Shown here: piece after piece, positions 58,396 through 64,000 of the stretch | How positions within the stretch are numbered: position 1 is the stretch's first letter | Layout of the letters: each line of letters starts with the position of its first letter | Source of the DNA: Nemertoderma westbladi | Lineage: Eukaryota > Xenacoelomorpha > Nemertodermatida > Nemertodermatidae | NCBI GenBank assembly: GCA_032718475.1 | Contig: JAUCBJ010006375.1 | Coordinates: 1 to 64,000, forward strand | Length of the DNA stretch: 64,000 nucleotides | Reading direction: 5' to 3' | The notes under the pieces: model-generated | What the model saw: only the letters and a program-made list of their open reading frames with translations | Told to the model about the DNA's origin: nothing | Databases searched by the model: none | Translations under genes and position numbers: made by a program

Positions 58396-59832
58396 TGGTA
58401 CAACGTTTACACCCGGCCTATATATCTTATTGTAGCTCTAGCCAACAGGGAGCTAAATTCCGCAACACGTTTCTTTTCTTCATCATCATGTTGTTGTCCA
58501 AAAATATGCGGAAAAATTGAGGCAGGAAAGAAGCTAAGAGCTTCTTAATAAAACGTAAAACGTACAGTACAATAACTATAAAACGAATTACAGTATATAA
58601 ATAGAAAATAATTAATAAACGAATAACTTACTGTAGGACTATTGTACCACATTGCACACGGAGGAGAGATTTAACTGCAGATTTAAAAGATTATGCACAT
58701 GGTTAAGGCGTAGCTGCTTAACTCTACTATCTAAGTTAAGTAGTCCAGATTCAGAAAAGTCATCTGCAGTTAGGTGGTGTCTAGGTTTGTAGTCTTTAAC
58801 TAGAAAGCCAGCAAGCTGGCTTTAAACGAACCTGCCCCTCAAACCAGTACCGCAGTACCCTGAGTGAGCGAAAATGAAAACACGATAATTGCCTTCAACT
58901 CAACGATAGAAACACCAGCTGCTGGTACTCATGTGGGCCTAGTAAGCTACTACTATTTATTGAATGGATAGCCCAAACTGCAGAAAAGTATATTACTTGC
59001 CAAATTTATTACAATCTCACTCTAACCCAGACAGTAATCAAACATCAACTGTTATTTTGTATAATGTATTACCCCACCAGATGAATAGCTCTTCCCTGTG
59101 AATCCTATGACAATAATCTATAAGGTTACTCACTGCTATGTTAGATGGGAGGCCAGGTAATTGGATTGCAAGCACTGGGCCTTTTAAATGATTGATTGAG
59201 CCCATAGGACTCGTATAATATCCAATATAATGATGTAATAAATTTAAACCCATACCTAACACGATTAAACTAAAATATTAAAAACTAAAAAAAATAACAC
59301 TATGCACGTGTTACCAACCCAACCCACCCCCTGAGGCCTTAGGATAATTAATGTACGATATTGTTTAGTAGTTACAACTGCCTAAGTCTAGTTAGAGTCT
59401 AAGTCTGTATAATTCTAAAGAAAACAATTGCACCCGAATTCCGACTTCAACCAAAGTACGAACCTCAGCAAAGCATAGCTTATGCGCCGAGGTGAGCACT
59501 GTAAATGTGAGAAATAAAATAACACTGCATTAAAAATTTACTTTATAGTCATTTTGAAATTCATTAAGAACAATTTATATTTCTTAAACAGAAATTTATA
59601 AACAGAGAGAAGAAGAATAGTCGTTATATGGAAATCATTACGGTACACAAATAGGTGAAGTAAACAAAGGCGATTCTGGATATTATTGTTGGTTATTAAT
59701 TATTGATTATTATTGACTCTATGTGGCTCTCGAGAGTTGCAAATGAAAATTCACCATAATAATAGATAGGATAATCAATGGAACTGTACTAATACTTTTC
59801 ATTTAGTAAAAATTGGTAAAGAACGATGCACG
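58396..59832. other. No gene; interspersed-repeat fragments
   Basis: AAAGCCAGCAAGCTGGCTTT (58804-58823) is a 20-bp near-palindrome shared in inverted orientation with 41768-41787. Positions 59048-59165 match about 41110-41235 in order. No coding exon recognised. Confidence 0.5.
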
Positions 59833-60020
59833 TTATGAATCATAGGTGTTGAGGATGTAGTTTTTAATTTTAGTTTTGAATTGTGGCAGGGAAGTGCATT
59901 GTTTAATATCCGTAGGAAGCTCGTTCCATAATGTAGGGCCTTGGTACATGATACCATTCTTAGTAGTCTGGTCAATAAGACAATGTACCCGGGAAAAAAT
60001 GTTACCAAGCTATATTTGGT
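59833..60020 (-). pseudogene. 3' end fragment of a non-LTR retrotransposon ORF2
   Basis: Minus-strand reading ending at TAA (59833-59835) gives IDQTTKNGIMYQGPTLWNEL then PTDIKQCTSLPQFKTKIKNY, the usual GP.LWN.LP...FK.K.K.Y ending of CR1/L2/Rex-like ORF2 proteins. Nothing of the polymerase remains, so it is a 5'-truncated remnant. Confidence 0.75.
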
Positions 60021-60147
60021 ATGTTTCGAATCGTTAGGACCCCTTCTTTCGAAATCTGAAAAATCCTCTCTTCAATAGGGTGGGCAACTCTCACAAATCC
60101 CATTTCCATAGCAACCGACATAAGAATAGATATAATTACATTTAATG

Positions 60148-60470
60148 CAACTGGGCTAGCTCCTACCCCCACTATATCGGCAATGGAGAATTCATTGAAC
60201 ATATTTTCAATTCTCAGTTACCATGGCAACCGGTAGATTCACCATATCAACCATCGATTTGGCCATCTTGAGGCAACGGGACCAACTTCTAATCCCACTA
60301 TATCGACTATGGAAAATTCATGGATAAAATTTTCAAGTCTCAGTTACTATGGCAACCGGTAGATTCACCATATCAACCATCAATTTCGCCATCTTGATGC
60401 AAAGGGACCACCCCTTCTCGTACCATGGTAACTCCTATCCCCGCTATTGCTATTAATATTAATAAATCAA
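60148..60470. repeat. 126-bp tandem repeat (2 full copies plus partial) with X-box-like motifs
   Basis: Units 60148-60273 and 60274-60399 are the same length and alike throughout; a partial third unit follows. Each full unit carries GTTAC(C/T)ATGGCAAC then CGGTAGATTCACCATATCAA. The motif matches the palindromic X-box bound by RFX factors. Related words lie at 60102-60115 and 60420-60432. Confidence 0.85.
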
Positions 60471-60691
60471 GGAATGATAGTTTTTTAAACCAAAAATATA
60501 ATAATTATTAAATATTATCAATTTATAATAGAAATATTGAAAAGTGTATAATATACCTAGAGTTTATCATGAACCAAAGTTATTATAATAAATAATATCA
60601 CCCTTTATTAGTGGAACAATTGTATCTATACACCGTTTATTAAACCATACCTGTAATAATTAATGTTACTTAAATAAACAATTAATGTTAT

Positions 60692-61219
60692 TTATAAATA
60701 ATGTTGGTTATGTTGGGATATCCAATTGATAATTTCAACCATGTCGTCAAAATCCCTTGTTCTTATTGCGGTAGTAAGCTCCACATGCTGTTCACTGGTC
60801 CTGTGAGAAAGTCCTGTCAGTGTGGCCATGGCATAATGCACTTGGGCACATTCATGGATACTGTATACCCACATCAATCTAACAGATTCTGTAATCTCTC
60901 GACCTCTAGTAAGACCTCCTCTGCTCTTGATAGATCTCATCATGTCTTGTTCGAAGATAAGATCAGTCCATAAGCCAGCTCAGTAACGATCACTGCGCTG
61001 CACAGAGTGAAACCCATACTGTGAGAACTGCCGATACAACCATTGGTGTTTTTTAGGCAATTCCAGCATCCATTGCAAATACAAACGAGCACTCTTCGCA
61101 TAATTAAAATGTCCTGTTGCCGCAAATATATTTATCATCCTCCCAACTGCTACAAGATGCGTATTCCAATCTCTCTGCATTCTCTCTGCACGAATTAACA
61201 ACTTTAGGGTGTTAACACC
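60692..61219 (-). pseudogene. Broken copy of a multicopy invertebrate gene family of unknown function
   Basis: The minus-strand frame from about 61219 to 60692 is continuous except for one TGA at 60980-60982. It reads LIRAERMQRDWNTHL, NYAKSARLYLQWMLEL, GFHSVQRSDRY, stop, AGLWTDL, MMRSIKSRGGLTRGREITES, HECAQVHYAMATLTGL and TSEQHVEL. From memory, proteins with RSDR(Y/F)WAGLSTDL, MRSIKSRGGLTRGRGMTE and TSEQH occur in many copies in cnidarian, mollusc and other invertebrate genomes, with no known role and possible transposon links. Here the TGA stands where the family has Trp. No ATG is present at the 5' end, so the copy is also truncated or spliced. It could still be part of a transcript. Confidence 0.65.
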
Positions 61220-62449
61220 CTAAGTTTAGGTTTACTTTAGGATGTCAATATAAGAAAGCCACAACTTTGCTGTTCTAGATCTTTCCTTTATTTCATTCAT
61301 TACACAATTAAGAACTTTCTCCAGTTTGAAAAATGCAGTTAAATTACTTACATCATAAAAAAATTAATATAAACTGTAAACTGTTGGTTATCCTGTTGCA
61401 ATTTAAACCTGAAATACCAATTTTTGACATTTTTTTATAATTTCAATAAATACTAGCTAGTAAAGAAAACATATCTACTTAATTTGTAGAACATTTTCTA
61501 AAACAGAAAGAAAACATGATAGAATCACTTTATAATGTATTTCCAAGTATAAAATTTGCATTAGAAAACTTACAAAACTTACTTACTACCGGTACTAACT
61601 TATTAAAATTTAAACTTACTAAAATAATTGCCTATTAGGTTTTGACAAATTTTTACTAGCTACCACAACAGTGTTCCAGAATATAATATTTTGATTATTT
61701 AATGTTGCATCGATGTCGAGGAATAATTTAATCATGAAATATTTTCATTTGAAAAAATTAATATTGAATTTTTGCAAAAATTGGCTAGCTACCATAATAG
61801 CTAGTGCTAGTATTCTACCGGTGCCCGAAAGTGAAGAAAGAACGAAATTTTTTATTGTAAAATGTTGAGATGATGTCTATATGGAATTTACCATACCCCA
61901 TTTTATTATCAGAATAATTAAGCACATCTAACTAGTGTGCATACAAGCCAGTTGAGTCTTTTGATATAGATAATAGCCATGTCCCTTACAGTATTTTCAG
62001 TTGATGAGTCAGCCATGCATAACTAGACCCCAGATCTAACTCATTACTAAGTTTGGATAGCGTAATAATAAAAATAATAGGTCAAATTCAAGCTTTGCTT
62101 GCCTTGGAACCAATATAACGCCAGCAACCAGGCGTGAGAGGGGTAAACTACTAGCTAACACCGGTAAATTTCAGTCTACATTATGTATACAATTATGTAT
62201 CTAATTAACAGATAAGAATATTAAATACTACATTGTCTCTTAGCAACTATGAAATATTCCAAGTGAAGATCAAGTAAATTTGAATTGATTTTACTTATGG
62301 ATAGGGTTCAAGAAAATGGCTATAAAAAAAGTTGCCCAAGGTATGCTGCGGAGGACTTTCGATATTCTTAAAGAGCATAAATTTGCGCTACTTAATTATA
62401 CCAAATTTGGCTTGGTAACATTTTTTTCTGGGTACACCTAAAATTGCTC
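61220..62449. other. No gene; AT-rich with dispersed-repeat words
   Basis: CTAGCTA/GTTCTAGAA-type words around 61440-61820 resemble those at 22100-22860 and 48540-49050. A short stretch at 62395-62440 (CTTGGTAACATTTTTTTCTG) matches the minus strand of 59985-60030, so both carry the same repeat fragment in opposite orientation. Confidence 0.5.
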
Positions 62450-62840
62450 CTAAATCGACCTGACTATAGCTAATGCTGTTTTATATAGGGGCAAGTGATA
62501 ATTAGCAGCATTTCTTGTTGGATAAGAGTGTACCTGTCGATTGAGTATCAGTTTGGAACTCAATTCTGAGGGTAGCTTCACCGAGGATGTTCTATGTTTA
62601 TAGATTAATTTGACACATTGTAACCGATAGGAATCCTGAAGTTTTAGTACTTTTAAATATTTGAAAAGTGGTTCGGCGTGAACTGTTTTGGATTTCAGTG
62701 AGACGACACGTATTATTTTATTCTGCAATTTTATCAGTGGTTTAAGAGTTGACTCTGTCGCACTGAAACCCCACAGTATCAGACCAAAAGATTAGTAAGA
62801 TGCCACTAGTGTATGATATAACATGAGACGTATAGTTTCA
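62450..62840 (-). pseudogene. Remnant of a CR1/L2/Rex-like LINE ORF2
   Basis: Minus-strand reading has YHTLVASY, a TAA at 62792-62794, then GLILWGFSATES, LIKLQNKIIRVVS, EPLFKYLKVLKLQDSYRLQC and VHSYPTRNAANYHLPLYKTA. The family pattern (YGLILWG, LQNKAIR, PLF..L.IL.L.D, Y.TR) is clear, but the frame is broken at both ends. It lies on the same strand as the fragment at 59833-60020 but shows no proof of being the same copy. Confidence 0.75.
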
Positions 62841-64000
62841 GGAATGAAATGTTTTATGGAATGGTTTATAGGTTGATGACCCAACTAACACTACGTTTGT
62901 CTATATGGACGGTCTCCTTATAGCCAGCTAGCTTAGGGCTTTTCTAGTTGAATCATATTATTCTGCAACCATATAATTTACTCTTTTAGACGAATTAGTG
63001 CGTTTTTTTTGCCGGACTAACAAATTTTGGCGACGTTCTGTGCGAGATTGGCGATATTTGAAAAGATTCTGAGGCTCAAATAGGTTGCTCATATGACTGA
63101 ATGGCCCAAATAAAAAAGTTGTTGCATACTCGACGAGTTGAAATCGGTGAAATTCTACATTAAATTTTCAAAACCGCTATTTTTCAGTGATCCCGTTATC
63201 GAAACGCCACAAAAAATATACAGTCTTGTGCGCAACCAAAATTTATGTAGAGTTTGTTATTAAAATGTTTTCGTACCTGCTTGAGTTTTTGAGATATTGG
63301 ATGGTTATACATACACACACACATAACCACATCGTGTTTTTGAACGGCTCAACTCTTGAGTAAAACTACCCTGGCCTATTAATAAGCAGGTTCGTTATAA
63401 ATCGTACTACTTCAAACCAAGAATATCAGATCCATGTGACACTGTATTAAATAGGCAAAGCGACTTGCGAGAGTCGTTGTTTAAACAGCAGCATGCATTG
63501 ACGAAAATGTATTGCTTTCCTAGTTATAAAATTAAAATGTTTAATAATTCACTAGTGTTAATTATTAAACAGTTTAATTTTCCGACAAGCCGTCTTTAGG
63601 GAGGTATAGAATAATTTAAGAGTAGGTATTCCAGTATTCGGAAACATAGTGGTTGGGGTCTTTTATTACCCAGTGAGTTAGACCCCAACCGAGGGAAATA
63701 TACCCCAACCAACTATATAGTTAATAATAATTATGATATAAATAAAATAAATCACTTTTTAGTTATGAAAGTCTCATAGGTGGAGTTTGGTAAACTAAAC
63801 ACATGATAAAACGTTATTGCTACAAAATTACAAGTTACAAAAACACATACAACTTAATTATAATTTTAGTCATTGAGACTGTAGTCTAGCAAAGTAAACA
63901 ACAAAGAGATAAAAACGAAACGTCCCCTTAGTTCCCTGCCACAAGTTCCCGCTTTGGTAGGGAATATTACGTCGTCTCAACAATTAATTTTATCCACCTT
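62841..64000. other. No gene seen
   Basis: AT-rich. A small inverted repeat, GGTTGGGGTC with GACCCCAACC, lies at about 63650-63700. An (AC)n run is near 63310. No exon or RNA gene recognised. Confidence 0.4.

Noticed and set aside
61204-61223. Telomere-like TTAGGG/CCCTAA
   Set aside because: Only one copy on each side of a single 20-bp palindrome (TTAGGGTGTTAACACCCTAA); not an array.

Overview
This window is animal nuclear DNA from an invertebrate, most likely a marine one. Four things point there: spliced coding exons of a motile-cilia gene (ODAD4/TTC25), an intact L2/CR1-like LINE, a Crypton-type tyrosine-recombinase fragment, and a multicopy invertebrate gene family of unknown role. The phylum cannot be fixed from sequence alone. 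No rRNA gene, intact tRNA gene, CRISPR array or bacterial-style operon was seen.

About 40% of the window is tandem repeat. Positions 1-9030 hold a 30-bp satellite joined directly to a 31-bp satellite. Positions 10654-20795 hold 17-bp, 6-bp, 37-bp (about 7 kb) and 57-bp arrays. Many long open frames here are by-products of repeats that lack stop codons and are not genes. Positions 21864-24097 are a 2.2-kb element with 31-bp terminal inverted repeats around a decayed Crypton-type recombinase, followed by a 136-bp near-perfect hairpin and a tRNA-derived SINE.

Positions 25272-33787 are a 40-bp satellite split by a complete LINE (25937-31875) with a TATATTT target-site duplication. ORF1 and ORF2 of this LINE share one frame and are separated by a single TGA. 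ORF2 opens with about 41 copies of a 10-residue Pro/Ser/Thr/Ala repeat ahead of the endonuclease and reverse transcriptase. At 34011-34299 (minus) lies the last coding exon of a conserved gene, probably ARMH3-like.

Positions 36584-38783 hold a tRNA-derived SINE and a 39-bp satellite whose unit contains the SINE's 5' head, including the pol III A box. Further arrays follow at 42175-42398, 42950-44829 and 45159-48530 (24 bp, about 140 copies).

Exons 1 and 2 of ODAD4 lie at 49491-49715 and 52704-53054. Their 3-kb intron carries a 40-bp array and a 1.75-kb element flanked by TTAA with poly-G terminal inverted repeats. The rest (53055-64000) is AT-rich. It holds a 27/28-bp array, foldback elements, decayed LINE 3' ends, X-box-like motifs inside a 126-bp repeat, and a broken copy of a multicopy gene. 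The identifiable cellular genes are few and do not form a shared pathway. The window is mainly a record of satellites, of transposons landing in them, and of satellites that share sequence with transposons.
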